A DNA stretch of 64,000 bases from the NCBI GenBank assembly GCA_016930715.1, contig JAFGGC010000034.1, forward strand, positions 1 through 64,000, written 5' to 3'. Position 1 is the stretch's first letter; the number at the start of each line of letters is the position of its first letter. The notes beneath the pieces were generated by a model. It made no database searches. It had not been told where the DNA came from and saw only the letters and a list, made by a program, of their open reading frames with translations. This document shows, one piece after another, positions 16,223 through 25,465 of this stretch. The stretch comes from Endomicrobiales bacterium (GTDB lineage Bacteria; Elusimicrobiota; Endomicrobiia; Endomicrobiales; JAFGGC01). A program made the position numbers and the translations under genes.

Positions 16223-16978
16223 ATGAAAAGGATCGAGCACAGATACAACGATGTAGTAATATCAAAAACTGAATGGGCTATTAAGGGAAGAGATATTCTT
16301 TTATCAGTAGTGAAAAATATCGTTAAGACCAATTGGGGAAAGCAATTAGAATCTACAAATAAGAATAGTGCCCTTGACATTGGTTTTGGGCCCGGATTGT
16401 TCATTGAAGCGTATAAAGACATGGGATTTAAGCAGGTAACCGGCATTGACCGTTCAAATGACTGCGTTGAAAAGGCAAAAAATAACGTAAAAAAGGAAGG
16501 AATCGATTTTATATGCTCGGATGCCAATGAGTATCTTGAGAAAACAAGCGGTAAATACTCGTTGATCTCGGCATTTCACGTAATCGAACACATGGATACG
16601 GAGTATTTGAACAGGTTCATTGAACTTACCTACGGCAGGCTGGAGAACGGCGGAATGTTGCTGCTTGAAACCCCTAACATGAATTATCTTCTTGCGAATT
16701 ACCACCGATACGGAGACATAACGCACAAGAACGGTTTTACGGCAAACTCACTGACGCAGCTGCTTGAAGGGTATGGTTTCAAGCAGGTCATTGCGGGCGA
16801 AAAAAATGTGCAGGCCATGTCTCTTTTTCATGTAATAAGAAAGATTCTGGGTGAGAGCATTGTCCGCAGTATTTACAAAGCGGCTATACTGTTTTTAGAA
16901 GGCTTTGAGGAATTAAAAGCGAGAAGAGGTATATTTTCAACTTACTTTTGGGTTATAGGGAAGAAAAATGAAGAATGA
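16223..16978 (+). CDS. SAM-dependent methyltransferase (class I)
   Basis: A 251-residue Rossmann methyltransferase with the SAM motif 'ALDIGFGPGLFIEAYKDMGF', the acidic strand 'VTGIDRS' and the post-motif 'LISAFHVIEHMD', a pattern common in O-methyltransferases of glycan loci. It may cap or modify a sugar of the polysaccharide. Two starts are possible: 16208, inside stem protein 2, and 16223, which has GGTGG at a usual distance and is chosen. Its end overlaps the next gene by 11 bases. The first part is AT-rich. The substrate is unknown. Confidence 0.8.
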   Translation: MKRIEHRYNDVVISKTEWAIKGRDILLSVVKNIVKTNWGKQLESTNKNSALDIGFGPGLFIEAYKDMGFKQVTGIDRSNDCVEKAKNNVKKEGIDFICSDANEYLEKTSGKYSLISAFHVIEHMDTEYLNRFIELTYGRLENGGMLLLETPNMNYLLANYHRYGDITHKNGFTANSLTQLLEGYGFKQVIAGEKNVQAMSLFHVIRKILGESIVRSIYKAAILFLEGFEELKARRGIFSTYFWVIGKKNEE

Positions 16979-18611
16979 TATAAAAACGTTTCTTAATACG
17001 ATTCTATCAGCTTTGGGATTATACAATACTGTTAAAGACATCTATAGGGTAAACATTTTAAACAGATTTGCGAAAGAAGGTTTTGAAAAAACACTAGATA
17101 TGTTAGAGAGAACGAATAAGATTGGGTTAAAAAAGAACTGTGGAATGTCTATTCTGCACTTTTATCCTGAGTTGAACTATGGTTTTAGCCTATATATTAA
17201 CTTGTTCATTGATTATATGCTGAAGATTAGAGGGGCAAATGTTGAAGCATTGATTTGCGAAGGGGAGATGACTTTTTGTACTACTTGCAATGATGCTAGA
17301 GAAGGACGTTTAACGTGTTACTGTAAAAACTGTATGAGGTGGGGGCAAAGATATCTAGATTTGTTTAAAATAAACGTGAAAAAGTATAGAGAATACATAA
17401 CAAAAGATGAAATTAAGGGAATTGAAGAAGAAACAAAGAAAATTATCAGAGTCATGTATGAATACAAATATAAGGGAATTAATGTAGGATATCACGCAAT
17501 AAATTCCGCTGATAGATACTTCATGGGTAAAAAACCGATAAAAAATGAATACCTTGATATATACAAGGAAGAGTTAAGAAATGCCATGATTTCTGTAAAA
17601 GTGGCCGAAACGATATTTAAAGAAAATAAATATGACCTTGTAATAATGCAGCATGGGATATATGCATCATGGGGGAGCTTTGTTGAATATGCGAAGAATG
17701 TTGGAATAAAGGATAGAGTATATGCGTTTGCAGATTTCTATGATTGCGGACTTGTTTTTGACATATTTAAAGCTGGAAGTGAGTATGAAAAGTATTTAGA
17801 GCTTAGAGGTAATCGCGAGTTAAATGAAAAGGAAAAAAAGGAATTAAATGCATTTTTGTCTAAAAGAAAAAAATCTTTGTTAGGGCAAATAAAGCTTTAT
17901 AAGAATGTGAAGAACCTGCCTCAGGGGTTTATGGAATCGTTAAAATCGTATAAAAGGGTTTATATGATATTTCCAAATCTTACATGGGATCCCGGGATAG
18001 AAAACCTGAATACAATTTATAGCAATATATGGGAATGGATAAGTCACACGATAGAATTATTCAAGGACAAACCGGAGTATAAGTTGATACTGAAGCCTCA
18101 TCCTTCAGACATACTTTCTCAAGAATCTCTAGAGCAAAAAATAAAGCATAAATATGCCGATATAAAAGAAAACATAACGATACTGCCCGCTGATGTGAAG
18201 CTTAAGGCATATGATTTTTTTCCGCATATCCATCGCGGTATCGTTTACAGCGGCACGGTCGGCATAGAGATGTCGCTGGACAATATCCCGGTAATTACGG
18301 CCGGTATGGCGCGCTATAAGGGCCTGGGATTCACGTTTGACGCGAAAGACAAAAAGGATTATGAACGGTTGCTGTTTTCGGATGAGCTGAAAATAACGGA
18401 CGAGATGAGAAAACAGCTTGAATTGTTCGCGGATTTCTACTTTATCAAGTCAACCGTCGATTTCCCGGTATTTAAAACGCTTCTGTCCTATCCGATAGAG
18501 CTGACCATAGATAATCTAAACGTGTTTAACCCTGGCGAGAACAGGGACATAGACCACATATGCGATTTTCTTATGGGCAAGAAAGAGATCATTCAATACA
18601 GGGATTACTGA
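16968..18611 (+). CDS. Capsule-type GT-B-like protein with cysteine cluster
   Basis: A 547-residue protein with a cysteine-rich segment around residues 85-125 ('TFCTTCNDA', 'LTCYCKNCMRWG') that may bind metal, then a GT-B-like C-terminal half: 'MIFPNLTWDPG', 'YKLILKPHPSD' and 'RGIVYSGTVGIEMSLDNIPVI'. This architecture is seen in capsule and surface-carbohydrate biosynthesis proteins. The first 400 or so codons are strongly AT-rich, and from about 18180 the base composition switches to that of the rest of the locus inside the same open frame. This suggests a recombination joint in the gene. Function as a glycosyltransferase is inferred. Confidence 0.65.
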   Translation: MKNDIKTFLNTILSALGLYNTVKDIYRVNILNRFAKEGFEKTLDMLERTNKIGLKKNCGMSILHFYPELNYGFSLYINLFIDYMLKIRGANVEALICEGEMTFCTTCNDAREGRLTCYCKNCMRWGQRYLDLFKINVKKYREYITKDEIKGIEEETKKIIRVMYEYKYKGINVGYHAINSADRYFMGKKPIKNEYLDIYKEELRNAMISVKVAETIFKENKYDLVIMQHGIYASWGSFVEYAKNVGIKDRVYAFADFYDCGLVFDIFKAGSEYEKYLELRGNRELNEKEKKELNAFLSKRKKSLLGQIKLYKNVKNLPQGFMESLKSYKRVYMIFPNLTWDPGIENLNTIYSNIWEWISHTIELFKDKPEYKLILKPHPSDILSQESLEQKIKHKYADIKENITILPADVKLKAYDFFPHIHRGIVYSGTVGIEMSLDNIPVITAGMARYKGLGFTFDAKDKKDYERLLFSDELKITDEMRKQLELFADFYFIKSTVDFPVFKTLLSYPIELTIDNLNVFNPGENRDIDHICDFLMGKKEIIQYRDY

Positions 18612-20065
18612 TGTCGGAACACGTAAAAAACTCATTATTCTTCGCGAGCAGCTCATACCTGGCGCGGTTCGTGGGCGTTATAGCGGGCATATTCATGAAA
18701 AATATACTCGGGCCCACGGTGATAGGAAGCGCGGCGTTCATAACCGTCGTTGACAGCTACGTTAACTATACGTACGGGGTGGTGCGCGGTGCCGTGGCGA
18801 GGGAGATCCCGGTCTTGAGGGGCGCGGGCGACGCTGGCGGAGTGAAGGATCTATACAATACCTCATACGGCTGGATAGTCATCAACACGATAATAGGAAG
18901 CGTCGTGTTCCTTGTTTTCGGTTTACTTGGCAATTACAACCCGGTTATTAAATTCGGGTTCTTTGTTTATGCCGCGATAAATGTTTTTCAGAGTTTCAGC
19001 AATTATTACTCGATATGCCTGTCTGTCGAGAAGAAATTCAAGCAGATAAGCATAATATATTTTGCTTCGAGCGTGTTCCAGCACATGGCGATGCTCAGCC
19101 TTTCGTATTATTTCAATTACAGGGGCTATTTCGTAGGTTTTCTTCTGGGTGTCGCGGTCCAGGGGGCGTGGTACAGGCTGGTCCTCAAGGTAGGTTTCAA
19201 ATTCGAGATAAAATGGGAGGAAATAAAACGTATCGTCGTGCTCGGGGCCCCGCTGCTGGTGTACGGTTTCATTCAGGTATCGTTCCAGAACATCGACAAG
19301 ATATTCATACAGGCGAATTACCCGATTGAGTACCTCGGATACTACAACACCGGGGTAGGTATATGCATATTAAGCGTGCTTCTTCCCGAATCGATATATT
19401 CGGTTTACACGCCGAAGTATCTCGAATACTTGGGTGCTAAGCAGATCGAAATTGCCAAACAGAAAGCGGTGGAATTGTTCGATATAATACGGACTATAAT
19501 GCCTTTCGCGCTCGGCGTGGTGTGGGTCAGCCTCACGCCATTGATTCAATACCTGTTGCCGAAGTTCGTGCCGGGCATAATGCCGGCAAAAATCCTGATA
19601 TTGGGGATATATTTCAATTCGCTTTTCATGATGTACTATTATTACCTTGTCGGAACGCATCAGTTCAGGTATGTCCTGTATATATCCGCGGTGGCATTGG
19701 CGGCCACCATAATGCTGAATTACACAGCGGTGAAGCTTCCCTACGGCATAAACGGCGTGGCGGCGGCCGTCGCGACCGCGTACTTTCTGTATTCATTGAT
19801 GTTCGTGTTCGTAGGAAATTGGAGGATGGGCAACAGGATTTTAGTTTCCGTCAAAGCGTTATCCCGAAACATATTCTACGCGATACCGTTGATAATGCTT
19901 TTCCCCGTCAGCAAGTATGTGAGGATAGAGAATACACTTATGAAGGCCACGGCAGAACTGCTCATATTCCTGGGAATGAACGCGTTGTTCATGTATCGCA
20001 TTAACCGAAAGAGCCAGGCGGTGCAGAAAGTGTACGCGATTATCAGTAAAAGGAGCGTGAAATGA
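18611..20065 (+). CDS. Wzx-type polysaccharide flippase (MATE/MOP superfamily)
   Basis: The 484-residue protein has about 12-14 hydrophobic segments and begins 'SLFFASSSYLARFVGVIAG', typical of O-antigen flippases that carry undecaprenyl-linked repeat units to the periplasmic face. The glycine/asparagine pattern 'NIDKIFIQANYPIEYLGYYNTG' is typical of the family. It is the only flippase in the window. The start at 18611 overlaps the previous stop (TGATG); the longer frame from 18560 lies inside the preceding gene. It is followed at once by the dideoxysugar block. Confidence 0.88.
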   Translation: MSEHVKNSLFFASSSYLARFVGVIAGIFMKNILGPTVIGSAAFITVVDSYVNYTYGVVRGAVAREIPVLRGAGDAGGVKDLYNTSYGWIVINTIIGSVVFLVFGLLGNYNPVIKFGFFVYAAINVFQSFSNYYSICLSVEKKFKQISIIYFASSVFQHMAMLSLSYYFNYRGYFVGFLLGVAVQGAWYRLVLKVGFKFEIKWEEIKRIVVLGAPLLVYGFIQVSFQNIDKIFIQANYPIEYLGYYNTGVGICILSVLLPESIYSVYTPKYLEYLGAKQIEIAKQKAVELFDIIRTIMPFALGVVWVSLTPLIQYLLPKFVPGIMPAKILILGIYFNSLFMMYYYYLVGTHQFRYVLYISAVALAATIMLNYTAVKLPYGINGVAAAVATAYFLYSLMFVFVGNWRMGNRILVSVKALSRNIFYAIPLIMLFPVSKYVRIENTLMKATAELLIFLGMNALFMYRINRKSQAVQKVYAIISKRSVK

Positions 20066-20832
20066 AAGTAGTGATACTCGCAGGAGGAAAAGGGACGCGC
20101 CTCAGCGAAGAGACGGAAACAATCCCGAAACCGATGCTTGAGGTCGGCGGCAAACCGATGCTCTGGCACATAATGAAAGCGTATTCGCACTATGGCTTCA
20201 ACGATTTCGTGCTGTGCCTCGGTTACAAAGGGTATATCATAAAAGAATATTTTTCGCACTATTTCCTGCACACGAGCGACGTGATGATAGACATTGGGAA
20301 AAACACCATAAAAACCCTTTTCAGCGAATCGGAGCCCTGGAAGATAACGATGGTGGATACCGGGGTCGATACGATGACCGGCGGCCGGCTCAAAAGGATA
20401 GAGAAGTACGTGAAGGATGAGCCGTTCATGATGACGTATGGCGACGGTGTATCGGACATAGACATCAAGAAGCTGGTTGAATTCCACAAGAAGGGCGGAA
20501 AGATGGCCACAGTGACGGCGGTCCAGCCGCTGGGGCGCTTCGGGAGCCTTGAGATAGACAAAAACAGAGTCACTTCGTTCCTTGAAAAACCCAAGGGGGA
20601 CAACGGCTGGATAAACGGCGGTTTTTTCGTCCTTGAGCCGGGAATTTTCAAGTATATCAAGGGAGACCAGGCCATCTGGGAGCAGGAGCCGATGAGGAAC
20701 ATCGCGAAGGATGACAAACTGATAGCGTATAAACATACTGGTTTCTGGAAGCCCATGGACACGTTGAGGGACAAAAGGGAGCTGGAAGAACTTTGGTCGG
20801 GCGGCCGTGCGCCCTGGAAAGTGTGGAGATAG
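20062..20832 (+). CDS. rfbF: Glucose-1-phosphate cytidylyltransferase
   Basis: RfbF makes CDP-glucose from CTP and glucose-1-phosphate, the first step of the CDP-3,6-dideoxyhexose pathway. The nucleotidyltransferase signature 'VVILAGGKGTRLSEETETIP' is at the N-terminus with 'KPMLEVGGKPMLWHI', and later 'MTYGDGVSDIDI' and 'FWKPMDTLRDKREL' are characteristic of RfbF. Length 256 residues is as expected. The start overlaps the flippase stop by ATGA, and the next gene is the CDP-glucose dehydratase. Confidence 0.93.
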   Translation: MKVVILAGGKGTRLSEETETIPKPMLEVGGKPMLWHIMKAYSHYGFNDFVLCLGYKGYIIKEYFSHYFLHTSDVMIDIGKNTIKTLFSESEPWKITMVDTGVDTMTGGRLKRIEKYVKDEPFMMTYGDGVSDIDIKKLVEFHKKGGKMATVTAVQPLGRFGSLEIDKNRVTSFLEKPKGDNGWINGGFFVLEPGIFKYIKGDQAIWEQEPMRNIAKDDKLIAYKHTGFWKPMDTLRDKRELEELWSGGRAPWKVWR

Positions 20833-20835
20833 AAA

Positions 20836-21807
20836 ATGAACAGCAAGATGTGGAAAAACAGAGTAGTTCTTGTGACCGGCTATGAAGGGTTTCTGGGGTC
20901 CAACCTCACGAAGGAACTGATATCATTCGGCGCTAGAGTCGTAGGCATAGATATAAAGACCGGCAGAAAAGACACGGTGTTGACAAGGGAAGAAATAAAG
21001 CGGATGAATGTGATAAAAGGCGACGTGGCTGATCACGCTCTGGTAAAAGGAGCCGTAAAAAGGCATAAGCCTTCGGTGATATTTCATCTTGCGGCGGAAT
21101 CCCTTGTGAACGAGTGCAACAGGAAACCAGTCCGGGGTTTTGAGACTAACATCGAAGGCACATGGAACGTGCTCGAGTCCGCCAGGCTCAATAAATGCAT
21201 GAAGGCGGTAGTAGTAGCTTCAAGCGACAAGGCGTACGGGAGCCAGAAAATACTACCGTACACAGAACAAACACCCCTTCAGGGGAAGCATCCGTATGAC
21301 GTATCGAAAAGCTGCGCCGACCTGATATCGCTGGCTTATCACAACACGTACGGCCTGCCGGTTTCGGTCACGAGGTGCGGCAACATATACGGTGCCGGCG
21401 ATTTCAATTTCTCGCGCATTATTCCCGACGCGATAAGGTGCGCGGTAAAGGGCAGGACACTGGTTATCCGCAGCGACGGTAAGTTCGTCAGGGATTATGT
21501 ATATGTTGACGACATAGTGAGCGGCTACGTTCTGATAGCCGAACGAATGCTGAAAAGAAAAGTATTCGGAGAAACATTCAACTTGAGCGACGAGAACCCG
21601 ATAAGCGTCCTTGGACTCCTGAAGAAAATGTACAAGCTGATGCGCAGGAAGCCGGATTATGTAATTCTAAACAAGGCTAAGTACGAAATAAAGGAACAGT
21701 ACCTTGACTCGAAAAAGGCAAGAAGGCTCCTGAATTGGAAACCGAGGTTCAGCCTTTCGGAAGGCCTGTCAAGGACGATAGAGTGGTACAGACAAATAAT
21801 CAACTAA
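20836..21807 (+). CDS. rfbG: CDP-glucose 4,6-dehydratase-like SDR
   Basis: An extended short-chain dehydrogenase of 323 residues with the NAD motif 'VTGYEGFLGSNL', 'HLAAESLVNE' and the catalytic Tyr-x-x-x-Lys in 'YDVSKSCAD'. 'SSDKAYG' and 'TRCGNIYG' are typical of RfbG-type dehydratases that form CDP-4-dehydro-6-deoxyglucose. Placement between rfbF and rfbH supports the call. It is somewhat shorter than many RfbG proteins (about 350-360). It starts 4 bases after rfbF; a second ATG follows at 20848. A generic NDP-sugar dehydratase is the alternative. Confidence 0.87.
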   Translation: MNSKMWKNRVVLVTGYEGFLGSNLTKELISFGARVVGIDIKTGRKDTVLTREEIKRMNVIKGDVADHALVKGAVKRHKPSVIFHLAAESLVNECNRKPVRGFETNIEGTWNVLESARLNKCMKAVVVASSDKAYGSQKILPYTEQTPLQGKHPYDVSKSCADLISLAYHNTYGLPVSVTRCGNIYGAGDFNFSRIIPDAIRCAVKGRTLVIRSDGKFVRDYVYVDDIVSGYVLIAERMLKRKVFGETFNLSDENPISVLGLLKKMYKLMRRKPDYVILNKAKYEIKEQYLDSKKARRLLNWKPRFSLSEGLSRTIEWYRQIIN

Positions 21808-21819
21808 CGGGAAGAAACA

Positions 21820-23148
21820 ATGAAAACAGAGAAACAGCTGAGGAAGGAAATATCCTCGAAGGTCAGGGATATCGCGAAGCTCAGGGAAAAAGGCAGAAGG
21901 TTCACTCCGGGCAAGGACCCGGTGAACTACGCCGGCAGGATCTATGACGCAGAGGAAATGATAAACCTTGTGGATTCTTCCGTGGATTTCTGGCTTACGG
22001 CCGGCAAATACGCCAAGGAATTCGAAACAAAAATGGCGGCTTTTCTCGGCGCCAGGCACTGCCTGATGGTCAATTCCGGTTCATCGGCGAATCTTTTGGC
22101 GATATCAGCTCTGACTTCGCCTCTTTTGGGAAACAGGCGGCTCAGGCCGGGGGACGAAGTCATAACCACCGCATGTGGTTTTCCGACGACATTGAACCCG
22201 ATCCTGCAATGCGGTTTGGTGCCGGTGTTCGTTGACGTCGAACTCGGGACTTACAACATCGATTCACGCAAGCTGGAAGGCGCGGTTTCGGCGAAGACAA
22301 AGGCGATATTCGTTCCTCACACGCTGGGGAACCCGGCGAACATGTCGAAGATAACTGAGATAACAAAAAAATATAATCTGTGGCTGATAGAAGACAATTG
22401 CGACGCGCTGGGCTCAAGGTACGGAGGAAGGTTCACGGGTACTTTCGGGGATATCGGCACGCTGAGTTTCTATCCGGCGCATCACATAACGATGGGCGAA
22501 GGCGGGGCGGTAGTCACTAACGATACGCTTCTGAAGAAGGTCCTGCTGTCCATGAGGGACTGGGGGAGGGACTGCTGGTGCGAGCCGGGTGCCGACGATA
22601 CCTGCCGCAAGCGGTTCTCGCAGAAATTCGCGGGGCTGCCCGAAGGATACGACCACAAGTACGTATATTCACATATAGGGTATAACCTCAAGGCGACTGA
22701 CATGCAGGCGGCCATCGGGGTAGCGCAGCTGAAGAAACTCAACAGGTTCATAGAAGCGAGGAAAAGAAACTTCGAACGTCTCAATGGCTGTTTAGGGAAA
22801 TATGAAGAGCATTTCATGCTGCCGATAGCGGAAGCGGGTTCGGATCCGAGCTGGTTCGGCTTCCCGATTTTAGTCCGAAAAGAAGCCGCATTCGGAAGGA
22901 ATGATATAGTGAACTTCCTTGAAGACAATAAAGTGGCCACGCGCATGCTTTTCGGCGGGAACCTGTTGAAACAGCCGGCTTACAGGGAGATTGATTGCCG
23001 AGTTCACGGCTCGCTCGAGAACACGGATATGGTAATGAACAACCTGTTCTGGATAGGCGTGTATCCGGGGATTGACGAAAGAAGGATAGAATACGTGATA
23101 AGTAAATTCGAGGAGTTCATAAAAAAGTATGAAAATCAAAAAAACTAA
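21820..23148 (+). CDS. rfbH: CDP-4-dehydro-6-deoxyglucose 3-dehydrase (E1)
   Basis: This unusual PMP-dependent [2Fe-2S] enzyme removes the 3-hydroxyl of CDP-4-keto-6-deoxyglucose. It has the DegT/AHBA fold but the aminotransferase lysine is replaced by histidine ('YPAHHITMGEGGAV', residues 221-222). The iron-sulfur ligands follow exactly the E1 pattern C-X57-C-X1-C-X7-C, running from 'EDNCDALG' to 'DCWCEPGADDTC'. Length 442 is normal. ATG at 21820 follows ACGGGAAG. It needs an E3-type reductase to pass electrons, and none is encoded nearby. The end overlaps the next gene by 20 bases. Confidence 0.95.
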   Translation: MKTEKQLRKEISSKVRDIAKLREKGRRFTPGKDPVNYAGRIYDAEEMINLVDSSVDFWLTAGKYAKEFETKMAAFLGARHCLMVNSGSSANLLAISALTSPLLGNRRLRPGDEVITTACGFPTTLNPILQCGLVPVFVDVELGTYNIDSRKLEGAVSAKTKAIFVPHTLGNPANMSKITEITKKYNLWLIEDNCDALGSRYGGRFTGTFGDIGTLSFYPAHHITMGEGGAVVTNDTLLKKVLLSMRDWGRDCWCEPGADDTCRKRFSQKFAGLPEGYDHKYVYSHIGYNLKATDMQAAIGVAQLKKLNRFIEARKRNFERLNGCLGKYEEHFMLPIAEAGSDPSWFGFPILVRKEAAFGRNDIVNFLEDNKVATRMLFGGNLLKQPAYREIDCRVHGSLENTDMVMNNLFWIGVYPGIDERRIEYVISKFEEFIKKYENQKN

Positions 23149-23665
23149 GCTACCCGGCGTGCTGATCGTGGAACCAAGAACCTTCAAAGACAGAAGGGGG
23201 AGTTTCGTCAAAACGTTCAATGACGCCGTTTACAGGAAGCACGGAATAAAAACCGCTTTCAAGGAAACCTTCTATTCCGTGAATAAGAAAAATGTTGTCA
23301 GGGGGATGCATTTCCATACGACTCCGTTCGAACATGAAAAGCTGGTTTACGTTCCTAAAGGCGAGATAATTGATGTTGTGCTTGACTTGAGGAGGAAACT
23401 CCCGACATACGGCAAATACTTAAGCATTAAGATATCAGAACAGAACAAGAAGGCGGTTTTTGTCCCGAAAGGGTGCGCGCACGGCTTTCTTTCTCTGAAG
23501 GACGGAACGATAGTCGTCTATGAGCAGACATCGGAATATTCGAAAGTGCACGATTCAGGCATACGCTGGGATTCGTTCGGAATGAAATGGGGAATAAAAA
23601 GGCCGGTGATGTCCGAAAAGGACAGTCACCTGCAGGCGTTCAGGAGATTCAAATCGCCGTTTTAA
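23129..23665 (+). CDS. RmlC-like dTDP/CDP-4-keto-sugar epimerase
   Basis: A 178-residue cupin of the RmlC family. 'LVIVEPRTFKDRRGSF'-like N-terminal residues, 'VVRGMHFHT' with the catalytic-region His, 'VYVPKGEIIDVVLDLR', 'VFVPKGCAHGFLSL' and the Tyr in 'VVYEQTSEY' are in family order. In a CDP-dideoxyhexose setting it probably acts as the C5 epimerase that leads to an L-sugar such as ascarylose, not as the rhamnose epimerase, because no rmlABD genes are present. It begins inside rfbH. The substrate is an inference. Confidence 0.85.
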   Translation: MKIKKTKLPGVLIVEPRTFKDRRGSFVKTFNDAVYRKHGIKTAFKETFYSVNKKNVVRGMHFHTTPFEHEKLVYVPKGEIIDVVLDLRRKLPTYGKYLSIKISEQNKKAVFVPKGCAHGFLSLKDGTIVVYEQTSEYSKVHDSGIRWDSFGMKWGIKRPVMSEKDSHLQAFRRFKSPF

Positions 23666-23684
23666 TAAAAGGAGCACGTTAAAA

Positions 23685-24560
23685 GTGAAGATATTGATAA
23701 CGGGCATTAACGGGTTTGTGGGAAGAAATCTGGCAGAGGCATTGGCAAGGGCCGGGCATACCGTATGCGGCGTGGACAAGGCCGGTAACAAGGTCGGAGG
23801 CGCAAAGACATACGAAAATAAAACAGGTGGCATTGACGAGATAAGCGGATTCATAAAGGTCGAGTTGCCAGACGGTATCATACACCTGGCTTCGGTTTTC
23901 ATAGCGGAGCATACGAAAGAGGAAATAGACGCGCTGATAGAGTCGAATGTGGCATTCCCCTCCAAGGTAATGCAGGCGGCGTCGGAAAACAAGGTAAGGT
24001 GGTTCATCAACACTGGTTCGATCTGGCAGAACTACGGGAACAACGAGTACCTGCCGGTTAACCTGTACGCCGCGACGAAACAGGCGTTCGAAGATATAGC
24101 CAAATACTATTATGATTCGTGTGATATTAATTTCATAACGTTAAGGTTGAGCGATACTTACGGCCCGGGCGATCCAAGGCCAAAGATTATAAACAAGTGG
24201 ATAGAAATGTCTCAAAAAGGCGCGGAAATCGATATGTCCGAAGGGCGGCAGGTCATAGATTTTTCGTACATCGACGATGTCGTGTCCGCCTACCTAAAGG
24301 CGGTCGAATATGTTTCGTCCGAAAAGAAGGTAAAAGGAGAGGTATTTAACGTTTTGAGCGGAGACCCGCACACGATGCAGGAAGCGGCGGAAATATTCCA
24401 GAAGGCGTCGGGAAGGATGCTGAAAATCAATTGGGGAAAAAAGGAGTATCGCAGGAGGGAGATGATGACGCCGGCTGATGTCAACAGGAGGGTGCCTGGC
24501 TGGGAGCCGAAAATAAAGCTTGAAGAAGGATTGAGAAGGGTCTTAAAGAAAAATCAATGA
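23685..24560 (+). CDS. NAD-dependent epimerase/dehydratase family 4-ketoreductase (RfbJ/AscF-like)
   Basis: An SDR of 291 residues with 'ILITGINGFVGRNLAEAL' (NAD-binding), 'IIHLAS' and a Tyr-x-x-x-Lys at 'LYAATKQAFED'. Enzymes in this place reduce the C4 ketone of CDP-3,6-dideoxyhexulose to end the pathway (abequose, paratose or ascarylose synthase). GTG start at 23685 is preceded by AAGGAGCACGTT. Its end overlaps the following GT2 gene by ATGA. Which dideoxyhexose is made cannot be read from sequence. Confidence 0.82.
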   Translation: MKILITGINGFVGRNLAEALARAGHTVCGVDKAGNKVGGAKTYENKTGGIDEISGFIKVELPDGIIHLASVFIAEHTKEEIDALIESNVAFPSKVMQAASENKVRWFINTGSIWQNYGNNEYLPVNLYAATKQAFEDIAKYYYDSCDINFITLRLSDTYGPGDPRPKIINKWIEMSQKGAEIDMSEGRQVIDFSYIDDVVSAYLKAVEYVSSEKKVKGEVFNVLSGDPHTMQEAAEIFQKASGRMLKINWGKKEYRRREMMTPADVNRRVPGWEPKIKLEEGLRRVLKKNQ

Positions 24561-25462
24561 AAGCCAGTATCTGCGTGCCTGTTTTCAACCAAGCCAAATA
24601 TATCGAGAGCGCGTTGAATAGCGCCCTTAAACAGGATTACGATGATTTTGAGATAGTGGTATCGGAGAATTGGTCCACCGACGATACTCCGGAAATACTG
24701 AAAAGATACGATGATTCCAGAATCAAGCTTCATAAACCCGAGAGACACCTGAACATGGCTGAAAACTGGAATTACTGCATATCCAAAAGCAGGGGGGAAT
24801 ACATTAACCTGCTTTCGGGTGATGATACTCTCGCGGCTGAGTTCCTTAAGGAACAAGCGGCCGTTCTTGACGGTAATGAAGAAGTCTTGTTCACAAGCAG
24901 CGGTGTAAATATTATTAATGAATCCGGCACGATAACGGGCAGATACTTCCCAAGGCTGAAAAAGGGAGTCAACAAGGGAAAGGAAGTTTACGGGCAATAT
25001 GTTGATTCGAACAGATCGTCTTTGATATCTACGCTGTTCCGTAGAAAAGCCTATGAAAGGACAGGAGGGTTCCCGGGTAAGTATAAAATCTGTCTGGATT
25101 GGCTAGTGTGGCTGAGGATGCTGAAATCCGGAGATATGTACTACAATCCGAAAATACTGGCGTCGTACAGGGTGCCGGACAACAGGCATTACGGGGCTTA
25201 CGCGTATTATGGAGAGATATTCGACTCCATAAAGGAGATAATGAGCGAAGGTAGCGCGTCATCGAGCAAAGACCGCTGCAAAAGGGCGCTCAGGAACAAC
25301 GCGTACAGGGCAATGCTGTACGCGCTGAGATCGGATAACGAGCCGATAGAGCCAGTTTTGGACATGATCAACAGGAACGTCGACGATGTGCCGGTCAGGG
25401 CGGTCAGCGGTTTATTGAGGCGAAAAACGATATACGGCGCGTTAAAGATGCTCCTGGGATGA
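24557..25462 (+). CDS. Family 2 glycosyltransferase
   Basis: A 301-residue cytoplasmic GT-A enzyme with 'ASICVPVFNQAKYIESALNS', 'DFEIVVSENWSTDDTPEIL' and the metal-binding region 'YINLLSGDDTLA' in place of the usual DxD. 'RTGGFPGKYKICLDWLVWLRM' is the usual acceptor-site helix, with the base in 'LDW'. It probably adds one sugar of the repeat unit, and its coupling to the dideoxyhexose reductase suggests it may add that sugar. It is followed by a GT9 gene 3 bases later. Confidence 0.88.
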   Translation: MKASICVPVFNQAKYIESALNSALKQDYDDFEIVVSENWSTDDTPEILKRYDDSRIKLHKPERHLNMAENWNYCISKSRGEYINLLSGDDTLAAEFLKEQAAVLDGNEEVLFTSSGVNIINESGTITGRYFPRLKKGVNKGKEVYGQYVDSNRSSLISTLFRRKAYERTGGFPGKYKICLDWLVWLRMLKSGDMYYNPKILASYRVPDNRHYGAYAYYGEIFDSIKEIMSEGSASSSKDRCKRALRNNAYRAMLYALRSDNEPIEPVLDMINRNVDDVPVRAVSGLLRRKTIYGALKMLLG

Positions 25463-25465
25463 ACT

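Noticed and set aside
20836-24560. A dTDP-rhamnose locus, because of the RmlC-like protein
   Set aside because: rmlA, rmlB and rmlD are absent and the partners are CDP-sugar enzymes.
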